NCBI GenBank assembly: GCA_037577475.1
Contig: JBAGJB010000147.1
Span: 28,501-92,500 of the forward strand
DNA: 64,000 bases
Direction of reading: 5' to 3'
Source: Chaunax sp. Z400
Lineage: Eukaryota > Chordata > Actinopteri > Lophiiformes > Chaunacidae
Shown here: positions 11,281 through 23,200 of the stretch, one piece after another
How the letters are laid out: every line of letters begins with the position of its first letter
How positions within the stretch are numbered: the stretch's first letter is position 1
Notes under the pieces: generated by a model
Told to the model about the DNA's origin: nothing
The model's database searches: none
The model's input: the letters and a program-made list of their open reading frames with translations, nothing else
Position numbers and translations under genes: made by a program

Positions 11281-11358
11281 GTCACTGCCATCACTTGTAG
11301 CCACTTGAATTTGAACACCATAGACCATAAGCATGGAAGAGTCATAGAAGCCCCTTAA
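11281..11358 (+). pseudogene. Possible degenerate ABC-ATPase H-loop exon
   Basis: After an acceptor-like ttcttttttag stretch, one frame reads VTAITCSHLNLNTI, then DHKHGRVIEAP and a stop. This recalls the H-loop region of ABCC transporters (TVLTIAHRLNTI, GRVIE). It does not join in frame to the CFTR exon ending at 11079, so it may be chance or a decayed exon 26. Confidence 0.2.
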
Positions 11359-13570
11359 CTGTGTCCTGTGCTGTTTGATTCACACTTAAATTAATTAATT
11401 AATCTCTCCGTTGTTAAGACATGGACACAACACACACAGTGGTGATACGCAAAAAGTGTTTCCTGTTCCAATACATGCTGCACATCTTTAATTTTGACCA
11501 CCAGTTATGTGCAAAAATACTATCACACCTTTATATTGGATTCAAAATGTCTAAACAGCTTTAATCCTTATCACAGCACATTATAATGATACCTAAGTGT
11601 TTGAGAATGTATACAATCACCAGACTTCCTCTGATTAGATCTGATAGATTCAGGTCATATTAATAAGACCAGAGAGCTTTTTCATCCTGTCTCTCTGTGT
11701 TGCTTGCAGTCTCTGGTATATTTGTTTTAGCCCTCTTTAAGGTTTTGTGGACACATTAAATGCTTGTTAAAGAAAGGTGGGTTAGTCATCCAGGGTTTGT
11801 GTGTTTGTGGCGTCCTGAGGTCAGAAGTCATCCGCATCCAACATGTGTGCTGTTCCTGTCACTGCATATGGTGACAATCTGGAGCTCCTGACTTCCGATC
11901 ATGTGTGTAACCATGTGTGCAGACAGTAAATGAAGCCTGTAATGAGCTCTCTGGTTTAACCTTAACGCATTTGTAATGTTATTTGGCCTGAAAATTACAT
12001 TGTGGATGTTTTTTTTTACAGCTTTAGTACTTTGATACTGTTAAGTGTGGATATTGTATCATTTTCAACATAGTTTTGAAAAATAATCAAAGTATTGATA
12101 CTTTTGATAGCTTTAGCCTCTTAAAAAGGTAGCTTTTTTATATAAGATGTTTTATACCATATATTCAGATGTTTAGACAGCTTCTAAAATTACCTTTGTT
12201 TCATGGACCAATTAACTACACTGACAAAAACAAAATGTAAATTTTCCTTTATTTCACATACTATAGAATCACTAGACACCAGATTCAATCATCCCTCACA
12301 GTTTTCATGTGCAAGTGTTTATTTTCAGGTGATAATGACAAGACTGAGAAGATATACTGGGCATGTTTTAAGAAGAAAGCTCACCAGATAACCCGAACAA
12401 CTTTACTGGATAAAACTCAAACAAAGATACAGTATCGTGACACCATGTTAATCCCGCTTCTTCATCCAGGCTCCTGGTCTTTAGATGCAGCCAGACTTCC
12501 AGCATCTCGCCACTGATATAAACAAATAGCAAATGCAGGAATGAACATTTATGTATCGTTGTAATGGCAAAACCAATACATTTTGGTCTTGTCCTCCTTT
12601 ATCTGTTTAATATTCTCGGTTAGTTTCATTTTCACTCTCTCACCTTTTGAATGCAATGAGCAGTCTTAACAATACAAGTTGACAACACATCAAAGTGTGT
12701 ATGCATGCTTGGAATGAGACCATTTTGTTCATGTAAATCCTGTTGGAACAGAGCCAAACAAGAAAATAACCCATGTTTTGTATGTAGTCATTTTGGGCAG
12801 GTGGGGAAAAACATGCTAATTTTATCCAGTTCATAATTTCATCATCCTCAAATATCCTCCATCAGTCCTGCACCTCAACAAGACGTCATACATTTCTGTC
12901 TTAAATTGCAACAAATATGGTTTTAATCATGACATATTTTCATCATTGTACTGAATCGTTTCATTATTTAGGCAGAGAACAGTTACTTATTAACTAATTT
13001 TTACAACCCATCATGTAGTTAATCAAACGTTAGATTCCAGTAGAACGCACACAGAGAAGTTGCTGTCGTTGATTGAAGAGTTTCATTATGCTAAGCTGCT
13101 GTTATTGAGAGGAAGGACATAAACTACACCATTTCTGTAAAGTTCATTCACCTGCGCAGACAGAGCGCCCAGTCTGGGATCTAATCAAAACCTTTCATCG
13201 GCACATACACACACAGACTCACACACACACTCGTATACCTGCATATATATATACTTGTTCTTGCAAAATATGGGATCTGATTTTTTTCTTAGCTATCTAA
13301 TAAATGTTAAATTTTTCCATTTGAGAGATGGTAGTTTTTATACTTCTGTTACTCATTATTTAACATTCTATTGGGCTTTTGGTGTTTTACGACAAATGTT
13401 GCTTGGATTTTATCTTAAGGGTTTCTTATATCCTCATTATGCATTTGCTATACGTCTTAAAATCTTATTTACTCAAAAGTGTACTGTACTTATATTCATT
13501 ATACTGTATATTCTTTGTTCTATTACCCTTATAGATACCAAATTTGACGTTTTCAGCAGATTTTCTTCCC
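11359..13570. other. Intergenic stretch before gja9, no gene seen
   Basis: AT-rich with short ORFs only. A small (CA)n patch lies at 13206-13230. The end, about 13560-13610, is pyrimidine-rich and leads to a probable 5' UTR splice acceptor (ctctctaacag) for gja9. Confidence 0.5.
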
Positions 13571-13614
13571 TAATTATTCTCTCTCTCTCTGTCACTGACT
13601 CTCTAACAGTCATA

Positions 13615-13626
13615 ATGGTAGGGTGA
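13615..13626 (+). promoter_or_regulatory. Minimal upstream ORF (Met-Val-Gly-stop) in the gja9 leader
   Basis: ATG GTA GGG TGA ends two bases before the gja9 start codon at 13629. Such a short uORF would be expected to affect initiation at the main ATG if the leader is used as drawn. Confidence 0.6.
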
Positions 13627-13628
13627 AG

Positions 13629-15122
13629 ATGGGGGACTGGAACTTCCTTGGGGGGATTTTGGAGGAGGTGCATATCCATTCCACTATGGTGGGCAAGATC
13701 TGGCTCACCATCCTGTTCATCTTCCGTATGCTGGTCCTTGGGGTGGCAGCGGAGGACGTGTGGAACGACGAGCAGGCTGACTTCATATGCAACACTGAGC
13801 AGCCTGGGTGCAGGAACGTGTGCTACGACCTGGCTTTCCCAATCTCGCTCATTCGCTACTGGGTGCTGCAGGTCATTTTTGTGTCCTCTCCCTCGCTGGT
13901 TTACATGGGCCATGCTCTCTACAGGCTGCGGGCTCTGGAGAAGGCACGGCAGAAGAAGAAGGGTCTGCTGCGGAAAGAGCTGGAGTTGGTGGATGTGGAG
14001 TTGGCAGTAGCCAGGAAGAGGATTGAGCGGGAAATGAAACAGCTCGATCAGGGGAAGCTTAACAAAGCTCCTCTGAGGGGCTCTCTGCTGCGCACCTATG
14101 TGGCTCATGTCGTCAGTCGGTCTTTTGTTGAGGTGGCCTTCATGATAGGCCAGTACCTCCTTTATGGCTTTCACCTCTACCCTCTCTTCAAGTGTGAGCG
14201 GGATCCTTGTCCCAATGCTGTAGACTGTTATGTTTCCAGACCAACAGAGAAAAGTGTCTTCATGGTGTTTATGCAATGCATCGCTGCAATTTCCCTCTTC
14301 CTGAACATCTTGGAGATCATGCATCTGGGTTACAAGAAGATGAAAAAGGGCATCTTGGACTTCTACCCTCACCTGAGAGACGAGAGGGATGAACTTGACG
14401 ACTTCTATTTTAACAAGGGTAAAAAAGAATCTGTTGTGCAAATATGCACCAGCGCAACCCGAAAGTCGACAGTTGCCTCTGCACCCGGTGACTACAACCT
14501 CCTGATGGAGCGGATGCAGGGCACGATTATGTACCCAAACCTTATCAAACCTTCAACTTTTCTTCCTCTCCAGGGCGAGCTGGCCACTCAACAGGACTTG
14601 GATGACTCCAAATGTTTAGCTCAAAGCCCCCCAGATTGTAACTGCACCTCGACTACCAATGAGCCCTGCTCGTGCTGCGACCCTCTGATGAATCCAAAGC
14701 AAGAGGCTTACGACATTTTGCACCTTCCCTCACACAGCAAAGGAGAAGACAGCGGTGAAAGAGGGTGCCTAGACTCTTCAAAATGCCCACAGAAGGCGCC
14801 TCACTCTTCCTCTTTCCCCACACTGCCAGATAGTGCATCAAAGAGGCCGTGGAGGGCTCATGCCTCTTTCAAATGCTCCACAGTGCTGGAGGGTAAAAGC
14901 TCTGACACAGATTCATGTGGGGGTGCAAAAGCCAGCAGTAAATCACCCTGCTCTCAACCCCAGTCAAAGTCAGGTGCCAGACATCACAGCCAGCCTTCCA
15001 CACCAGAGACACTGGATGACTCCAGCTCAGGATCCAGGCATACCCCCAGACCGCCTTCCTCCAGTTGCAAAACATCAATGGCGAGTAACACGAGCAGACG
15101 AGCACCCGACCTGCAAATCTAA
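13629..15122 (+). CDS. gja9: Connexin, gap-junction alpha-9
   Basis: A single coding exon encodes a 497-residue connexin. Start ATG 13629 gives MGDWNFLGGILEEVH, the usual connexin N-terminus; a GTG-started extension is not needed. Extracellular loop 1 carries CNTEQPGCRNVC (C-x6-C-x3-C) and loop 2 CERDPCPNAVDCYVSRPTEK (C-x4-C-x5-C). Four membrane segments are recognisable, with a long basic cytoplasmic loop (about residues 100-155) and a Ser-rich tail. The end PDLQI matches the human GJA9 ending TDLQI, and the text EDVWNDEQ, LIRYWVLQVIFVSSPSLVYM and KLNKAPLRG is GJA9-like rather than GJA10-like. Gap-junction alpha-9 connexins form intercellular channels or hemichannels; zebrafish relatives act in retinal horizontal cells. 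The neighbour mycbp supports the assignment. Confidence 0.93.
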   Translation: MGDWNFLGGILEEVHIHSTMVGKIWLTILFIFRMLVLGVAAEDVWNDEQADFICNTEQPGCRNVCYDLAFPISLIRYWVLQVIFVSSPSLVYMGHALYRLRALEKARQKKKGLLRKELELVDVELAVARKRIEREMKQLDQGKLNKAPLRGSLLRTYVAHVVSRSFVEVAFMIGQYLLYGFHLYPLFKCERDPCPNAVDCYVSRPTEKSVFMVFMQCIAAISLFLNILEIMHLGYKKMKKGILDFYPHLRDERDELDDFYFNKGKKESVVQICTSATRKSTVASAPGDYNLLMERMQGTIMYPNLIKPSTFLPLQGELATQQDLDDSKCLAQSPPDCNCTSTTNEPCSCCDPLMNPKQEAYDILHLPSHSKGEDSGERGCLDSSKCPQKAPHSSSFPTLPDSASKRPWRAHASFKCSTVLEGKSSDTDSCGGAKASSKSPCSQPQSKSGARHHSQPSTPETLDDSSSGSRHTPRPPSSSCKTSMASNTSRRAPDLQI

Positions 15123-15377
15123 TCTCAACATGCAAACCGTTTCCTTGTTTGCATTAACGGCACACAGCGATCCATGTGTACTTACAGGTGTCCTTTCTAA
15201 ATGTAAACTCATGGATCTAACTGCACTCTAAGCTGCCCTCAAACTGGTGACGGTCCATTCTTTGTGTTTCTGTTAGAAATCTTTAACAAATAAGTTTAAA
15301 TAATGTGGTACGTTTTAAAAGCTCAGCCCAGTCGATGCGATAGGTATTTCTATTAATTGCATTTGGTGACATAATAC

Positions 15378-15383
15378 AATAAA
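15378..15383 (+). terminator. Candidate gja9 polyadenylation signal
   Basis: AATAAA 256 bp after the gja9 stop. A second AATAAA lies at 16220-16225. Between the gja9 stop and the mycbp stop (16851) no other gene is visible, so the interval 15123-16850 is the 3' UTRs of two convergent genes plus spacer. Confidence 0.5.
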
Positions 15384-16850
15384 CAGACCTTTTTTCCATT
15401 TTGGAGTAAACCTTTTTTTCTATTCTATGCATGAATTTCTACCAAATCAGCTTGAGAACATTTTATTTTACCATAGTTTGAGCCAACAGCTGTGCCATGT
15501 GTTTTGATAGCCCTGCACTGAGCTAAATTTAAATGGGATGTCTTCTTTGTACAATGTACAGCTAAGATGTTGTGTGGCAAACATGTAGACTTATGATGGG
15601 CCTTTGCAAACTGTCTCATAGCAATGTTGTACAAACTAACACAAAAGAAAAATTACTACACAGCCACATATTTCTGGAGGAAAGATTATTTGGGCATTAC
15701 CTGTACATCTTGGGTATAAAACACTCCAGTGCATATCAATCAGTGGCTAAAACAGCAGCACTGTCCTAACAAACTACATTACTGCTGGATTACTGTCCTA
15801 TTTGATAGTTTTAACCGTGAGAAAAACAAATGAAAGTTATACAATCTGATTGGAGCTGGTAAAAAACCCCACAAGTGCTCTGATACCATTCATTTGTCTC
15901 TTTATTAGTGTTACAACCTGAAGACAAGTTTTTTGTTAGGATAATTGTATATAAGTTATCATTTTGAATGTGAATTACCATTCTATATATTGTGTGATTA
16001 TAAGGATTTTCATTATAGTTTGATATTTCAATCTTTGTTATGAGACTTAGTAGAGCGGGATGTCCTTGAGAGCAGCTACACTGAAACTGCATGCCAACTA
16101 GATAGAAAGCAGAAATCACACCCACACGCAGCTGTCCGGTTTATCTACTGCAGGCAGACAGCACTATCTGTTGTAGTCTGAAAATATGTACGCCTTTTGT
16201 GTGATAACCACCCTACCTGAATAAAACAGCAATGCAGGGACAGCATCAGCGGAGAAGTTCACCGAGCTCTTTTGCTGGTGTCCGTCTCCCCTTGCAAGTA
16301 AAAACCTAGAGTGTGTACTGTGTTTCCTTACTGAGTTCTTTGTTAATATGTTTTAGGAGATTGTTTCCTGACAAGTTTCCCTGACATTTTTCATCAGTGC
16401 AAGACTACAATGTCAAGTAACAATGTTTTATGATAAGTCATAACACAGCTGTATCTGACCACATAATGATCAATATCGCAATTACAAGACTGCTTTATTT
16501 TACCAGCATCTTACATTTTTTAAGCTTTTTACAACTTTTACTTACATCAGACCTTCGGAAATAAAGAACAAGTCATGAGATCCACATCGTCGTGTGGACT
16601 GGAACCAAGTGTGTGTTTAAAACTATGCCAGAAAAAAATAAAAGTATTAGAAAAATAACCAGATTTTGGTTATGTTCTCACACACCTCTCTCATGTCTTA
16701 AGAACTTATTGTCATCTATAATGACTAAATGTGCAAGAAAAAAGAACTTATGCACATACAATACAGAATAAGTTAGATTCTAAGAAACAAAGTGGGAACT
16801 AAGATTTCCATAAAGTAGAACAGCTACTTAAAAAATTATTCGCTTTCGGT

Positions 16851-19213
16851 CTAGTCGGCTGTGGCTCCGTCTTCAGGTTCATACCGCTGCAGCTAGAGAG
16901 ACGGAGAAGAGAGGACATCGACCTTAATTTGATTATTTATGTCACAAAATACAAGTGACACAACTATCATATCACAAGAATATCCTAAACAGAGCTATAC
17001 TGTAAGATGTGAACGATCTTAGCATGAAACTGTTGTAATCCTGTCCTGTTAGTGACCCTAAACGTCTCGTGACAGGTTTAGAGTTTTTGCTTTCTTTCCA
17101 TAGATATTTATAATTATTTAGAACCTCAAAAAAGAGTCACTGTTTATGGCAGCATTCAAATTAATTTCCTTAGATTTCTTGGTGTTTAACTGAAATCGAG
17201 TGGCCACCTGACACAAATCAACAAACGCATACACACACATTCAGGATACTTTGGCTAACAACCACGGAGTCAGCAGACATTAAAACATCACATGAGCCAC
17301 TCCCACATTTGTGTTTATAAAGAGTCAATAGAAGTGGAGATAAAGTGCTCCTTCATTGGTAATAACATGTGCAGAGACAAAGTTAGGTGTTTTAAACGGT
17401 GTGAAATGACGAACGACTTGAACGACCACAAGCAGGAAAAGCTTACCCTTGTTCTGAGGTCTTTGTTTTCCTCTGCCAGACTCGCACACCTTTGCCTCAG
17501 GTCAATCACCTCCTGCTGCAGGACCTCGGTGTCTGCTGAATTCAGGTCAGCGACACCCAGATGCTCCTTGACAAATCTGGGAGGAGCTGGTTAAAGAATC
17601 CAAAGCAAACTGTGGCTCTTTAATCAATATTTCTCTGTATTAATATTGGTGTTTACAGTGATGGGTGGTGAGCTTGAGTCCAAGGCTCAATTGACTATTA
17701 AACCAAGAAGACAATTTCTATCACTTAGTGGTTTGAAAGAGTCTTGTGTAGAAGGATACTCCAGAGCATTGGAGGGCCTCTTTCGTTGCTCATACAAAGC
17801 CACTAGAACTAAATTCCAGGGGGAGAGAAATAGAAACAAGTTAAAAAATATGTCAAAGAATTGTGGCAAATATATCAAATCAAATATCAAATGTCGATAC
17901 ATTTTGGATACTGACAAAATCTGATGGTGAAACTGAGTCAGCAGCAAATGTCTTGTTTACTCATTCTTTGATTAGACATGGCCTAAGGTAAATAACTTAT
18001 TATTGTGTTTAGGTTAAGTTATTATACTGCTCCGTTGTGTTAGGAAACAATTAAAATTGATGCATCCGAGGATCTTGGAATTATGTTATTTGTTTAGTGA
18101 GAAAGAAATGGTTCAATAGAACATTCTTATATTCCTACATCAGTGCGGCAACTCAGCTACTGTGTTGCCCACATGACCACTTCCTTTCTAAACTAACCCC
18201 CCAAAAAAGGAACAAGGATTGGGGAGAAAATGACATCTGCAAGAATGTCACAGCTGGGGCAACATGACCGGGATTGTGCTATTGGGCATGATGGAGGCGG
18301 TTCTTTAACACTGGATTGTGCAGCCATGAGCCGCGACCCGAACGTTATCGGAAACCTGTGGCGTCGGTCGAGTGAGCGAGTTCAACGGCGTGAGCATCCT
18401 CCACAGACTCAGCATCAACTCTGGGCAGCTCTGACTGAAGAGGGGCTGGAGGTTGTGGCTGTAGTCAATGGTGATGGGGGACAAACTAATTGCTGATTGT
18501 GTAAAATGTTTTATATTATTTCACCTGAGAAATTTATGGTGCCATAAATTGTTGGTGCTGTTTATGTTAGGATCTCTTTGTTTGTATTGCTGATTACATA
18601 ATTAAGATAATAATTGAAAGTTAATAAGGAATAAAAAACCAGGTTGCTTTTTTTTTTCTCCATACAAAAAATACTAACCAAGCAAAAATTACACACAAAC
18701 AAAGTGATGTGTTTTTAAATCTACGGAGTGTATTTCCAGTTCAGTCCGTTCATCTGTTGATCATCTCTGAATGAAAAGTTTCATTTGTAACTTTGCTTTA
18801 AAGTCTCTTAACTTGTTTTATTATTTTTCATACAATAACAAAGTGAAGTTTGCGCATTGTTGCCAGGCCCAGTAAGGGAAGACCTCCAGAGAGAGAAACG
18901 TTCCATACCAGTGGTAAGACTGTCAACAACACCAGCTTTCTCCAAGTATCTCCGAAACTGTTCCCGTCTGGAGTCTGAAGCCTGGAGGAGGGACAGAAAG
19001 ACATTGGTCTGTTTCCCAGCTTCGGTTTATCAAGAAACATTTACAATCCCAAAAGCTGCCATAGTTGTTCAGCTCACTCACCAAAAACACCTTGTGACAT
19101 CCAGGGTTGCTAATATTAGCTTAGCTAGCTTACAGCTACTAGACAAAAGGTCTCTACACCGCATCAGTGTAACATAAATCGACAGCAAACACACTTACCC
19201 TATGATGTGCCAT
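16851..19213 (-). CDS. mycbp: c-Myc-binding protein (AMY-1)
   Basis: Five minus-strand exons join in frame to 102 residues (human 103): 19199-19213, 18909-18981, 17760-17808, 17447-17576 and 16851-16892. The start ATG is 19211-19213 (MAHHR), followed by ASDSRREQFRRYLEKAGVVD, VLVALYEQRKRPSNALEF, VKEHLGVADLNSADTEV and IDLRQRCASLAEENKDLRTR, ending RYEPEDGATAD*. The C-terminal half is a heptad-like coiled coil. All splice junctions are GT-AG and phases close exactly. Mycbp binds the N-terminal region of c-Myc and also AKAP proteins. Several exons are too short to show as long ORFs. It lies tail-to-tail with gja9 and head-to-head with rragc. Confidence 0.93.
18230..18490 (+). mobile_element. Tc1/mariner transposase remnant in mycbp intron 2
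   Basis: One frame retains AAMSRDPNVIGNLWRRSSER and PPQTQHQLWAALTEEGLEV. These correspond to the Tc1 consensus region SPDLNPIENLW followed by a PPQTL-type tail. Only the C-terminal part is present, with substitutions, and it is antisense to mycbp. Confidence 0.7.
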
Positions 19214-20261
19214 AATTACGTTGACTTCCCTCTTATAGATACTATGATTTGTGTCACGCCTGATCTTGTCCAAGCACTTTGAGAAAGCGGTTAAATTGTC
19301 GGGCGGAAAAGTTAAGTTTCGTTTAACATCACGTCCTTCCTTCAAGCAAGTGGTCCACGGGGTTTGATGCTGCCTTCAAGTACTCCACGTAAAAACAGAC
19401 AATATATATCAACCATGACAACAGACTAGAGAAAAACAAGACGTCGACATACCCTGATGGTTTTATTTTTCTGTGTGGGCTGGGATCATGTCTTTAGTGC
19501 TTCTAGAAATCGTAAAGACACAGCCACGGCGCTGGAAAGAAGGCATGTTTTATTAAATTTCAATAGACATTCTGTTTCGGAATGGAAAACATGCGTATCA
19601 TAGACCTCCGTGGAAAATGCTTCCACATCCCTTGTCAGATTCATTTCTATGTATTTGACTTAACATATGCCGCAGAGTAAAAAGAAGATTGTGAAATGTT
19701 TGAGTGATATTAACGGGCTATACCGACATTTTTGAAAAATATGATTTTCTTAACTTTACTGTAATGCATTTCTGCCGCCATCTGCTTGTAATGTTGGGGA
19801 ACAACAGGGCTGCTCACTCTGGTTCGTTTTTAACAACCTCGTTTAAATGTTCTCTTTTTAATCAGCAAAAAAAAGTACACGATTTTTGTATTTATTGTTA
19901 CAAACTCGAATGGATTTGAACTGTTGTATCGAGAGTGCGTTTATGTGCTTCTCCGGGTGACAGCGACAATCATCACGAGAGTGACAGGTGGTTCGATCAA
20001 TCATTTGTGGAATTTTCAATCCAACAGCGAATCGGAATCAAGGAGTGGGACCTATGAGCGAGTTGTTTTCAAGAGAGAGGAAATCCTAAGGAAATGTGTG
20101 GGATCATGCTCTGTATTTCCAAGTAGCCTGGGCATTATTGACAAACTATCTCCATTGTTTGACGTTAGTTTGTGGTTCATATCGATCTTCCGATACAAAA
20201 CACAGGTGTGGTGACCGACAAATAAGGGGGGACGAGGGGAAGCTGCTGTCGTTAGGTCAAA
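19214..20261. promoter_or_regulatory. Divergent promoter interval of mycbp and rragc
   Basis: The mycbp start (minus, 19213) and the rragc start (plus, 20262) face away from each other across about 1.05 kb. No other gene is supported here; ORFs at 19704-20214 show no family resemblance. No clear TATA box is seen near either start. Confidence 0.45.
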
Positions 20262-23200
20262 ATGTCGATTCAGTACGAGGTGGAACAGCTGAGTGACAGC
20301 TACGGAGTTGCAGACTCGTTCCCCAAAGAGTTCGGTTATGGTGAAGAGGAGGCCGACATCGAGGGCAGCCCGGCGCCATCCGACAGCAAACCGAGAATCC
20401 TGCTTATGGGTTTGAGAAGAAGTGGCAAGTCGTCGATACAGAAGGTACGCCGAGATGTTAACTATTAGCTTTGCGAAGCGAGCCCCACGCAATTGAATGG
20501 GACGTTAGCAAGATAGCTAGCGAGGTTGTTTAGCATGTCGTAAGTGAGGATAACTAAGAACCAGCAGATAACATGTTTAGCTACAGGACAGTGGAGCAAG
20601 TGAGCTCAAAAAAAGCGTCCATGTAGCTCAGGGGTCACCAACCTTTTTGAAACTGAGAGCTACTTCATGGGTACCGAGTCATACAAAGGGCTACCAGTTT
20701 GATACTCTCACCTGAAATAACAAATTTGCTCAGTATGCCATTAGTTATACATCATCTATAATGATTAATGATATTCCTCTATGAGAAGACACTGATCATA
20801 TTAATCATTTCTCACAATAATTATCAACAATGAAATCAAGGTGGGAAACAGATCAATATTCAGCACTTTATCTCTTTAATCTCAGTAATGGTTAAATTGT
20901 CAGATGATCACTTACATCACATTTCATAGGAAAAATGTCCCATTTTCACTAGCCACCGACAAACTTTAACAAATCATCAACTATATTGCACCATGTTTGA
21001 AAAAGTTATCAATAATGTAATGTTAAAGAAAAATCAACTTACATATTTTTAAATAAATGTTGTCACATTTTGAACTAATGACCAAATCTGCAGCATTTTT
21101 AACAAAATTATAACTGTTACATGTCATGAACACCCTTTTAAATTGAACACAATTCTTTATTATAATTAAACTTTGCCATGGCACTGCCATGTTGCCACTG
21201 ACAACATTTGGTATTTGTTTCTTTGTTAGTGGGAAGACTGGCATTGCATGCTGTTCACCAGTGTACTGTAATCTGGTGTGTAACTTGACACTGCAACTGT
21301 GAGTGAGTCTTTCAGATGTGCATCAGTGAGGCGTGTTCTGTGTTTGTTCTTGATGAAGTTCATGTCAGAAAACGCTGATTCACAGAGATAGGTTGAACTA
21401 AACAGGCTGGCAACCTTCACAGCTGCTGTGCATACACCACTGTACTTCTCTGTGTCAACAAGGCACCAAAAGTTTGGTGCAGTCTGGTAGGCTTTGAGGT
21501 GTAGGTCACTTTGCAGCGTTATGATTTCCATCTCCACCTGTCCAGCATCCAAGTTGAATGTTGCACTTAGTTTCTCAGCAAAGCATGTTGTGTCCACATT
21601 CATGAAAGGGTTGGAAATGAATGACACACATGGAGAGGGTGGAGATTAGATCGGTTCCATTTTTCTCTTCTTTAAGTACAGTGTTAGCGATTATCATCAT
21701 TGCTTCTTTGACAACTTCTCCATCAGAAAATGCCTTCTTCTTCTTGATCAGAAAATGTGTAGCTCTAAACGAGGCTTCAGTTGCTTTTTGTGACTTCTTC
21801 GCCGGCCTCGTGAAAAAAGACTGTTGCTTACCCAAAGCTGCCTTTAGCTCACTGGCTTTTTCTGGCCGTAGTGAGCTTCCCGGTAGGTAGTTAGCATGGT
21901 AGCTTTTGTGACACGTAGTGAAGTGTCTCTCAACATTGTGCCGCTTTGCCGTCGCCACAGTCGACCCGCAAATGAGACACACGCAGGTTTCTTTCACAGA
22001 CGTAAAAAAGAACTCCTCCTCCCATTCGTTGTGAAAGTGATATTTTTTCTTCCTTTTTTCTGCCATGTTTTTGGGGTAAGAACCTGCATTCAGCTCATCT
22101 TTGCTGCGCCGCTAGCTTACTCTCCACCACTGGTTTTGTCACGCGCACAATACAGACCTTTGAACTAGAGTAGGTCAGAGTTCACCTAAACTTATCTAAA
22201 CTTCATATAATGAACATATTTTCAAGTTATTGTCATTTTTAAATCTATATAAATGCAAGTGTGATTATAAAAGAATAGCAACAGAATAAAATAAAATTTT
22301 AGACGCGGCTCACTAGTAAGTTGTGCTATTTTTAGAGCAGGCCTGCGGGCGACTCATTAAGTCCTTGGGGGCGACCTGGTGCCCGCGGGCACCGTGTCGG
22401 TGACCCGTAGTACTTAGCCTTCAATGGAAGCTAACGTCAGTGTAGCTGTATTAGTGAATGATTAACTAGGTGGACAGAGGATAGGCGAATCTTTACTGAT
22501 ATGTGGACACAGAGCATGTGACTGTCGTGTTAAAAACCTGTCCAACATGCCAAATATATCTTGGTCCAACCCAGCTGTAATGCATAGGGCAGGACTGATG
22601 TGCTGCTCTCACATGACCGCAAGCTGACCACACCTTCCAACCTGCAAGTCACAACACTAAATCAGTGCACCAGTCACCACAGCACCTGCAGTTTGATCAT
22701 TGTATTCGTTGCACGTAAATCATGGCCTGATTGATCAATTATAGTGGGTTCTGGGAGAAAGGATTTTTATTGTAGATAGGTTCCTCTCACCTTCATGTTC
22801 ACATTAAATCCAGAGCAGCCGGTGCTCCCAGTGTTTTACCCAGAACATTTTCTCAGACAGAGGAATAAACTTGCCATATCCTGATGGAGCTTGTCTTGTG
22901 ATCAATTTAATTGAAAGAAAAGGGCCTACACACTTCCCTGCATGATTAACATCAGAATATTTTTATGATACTCATAGTAGTGGTCTTCTTTTTAGGTAAG
23001 ATGATGTAAGATTCCTTGATTGAAATGCCTTTTCTAAATGTGTGATCCTGCAAGACTAGTTATCTCACTCCTGCTTTTCAAGTCTACCACTTTCAGACTG
23101 GCACTGTGGTTGAATAATAGATGAAATGCTTGTGTGCCCTCAATGATATTTTATTATTTATGTGAAAATTCAAAGGGGAAGTGGCATCAGGCTGTATATA

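Noticed and set aside
12203..12516. ORFs reading VIMTRLRRYTGHVLRRK as a possible missing CFTR exon 26
   Set aside because: No match to the expected VILCEHR and QQFLVIEE text, and the phase does not fit the preceding exon.
13473..14441. 322-codon ORF antisense to gja9
   Set aside because: Shadow of the strong connexin coding frame; no domain, and gja9 matches its family end to end.
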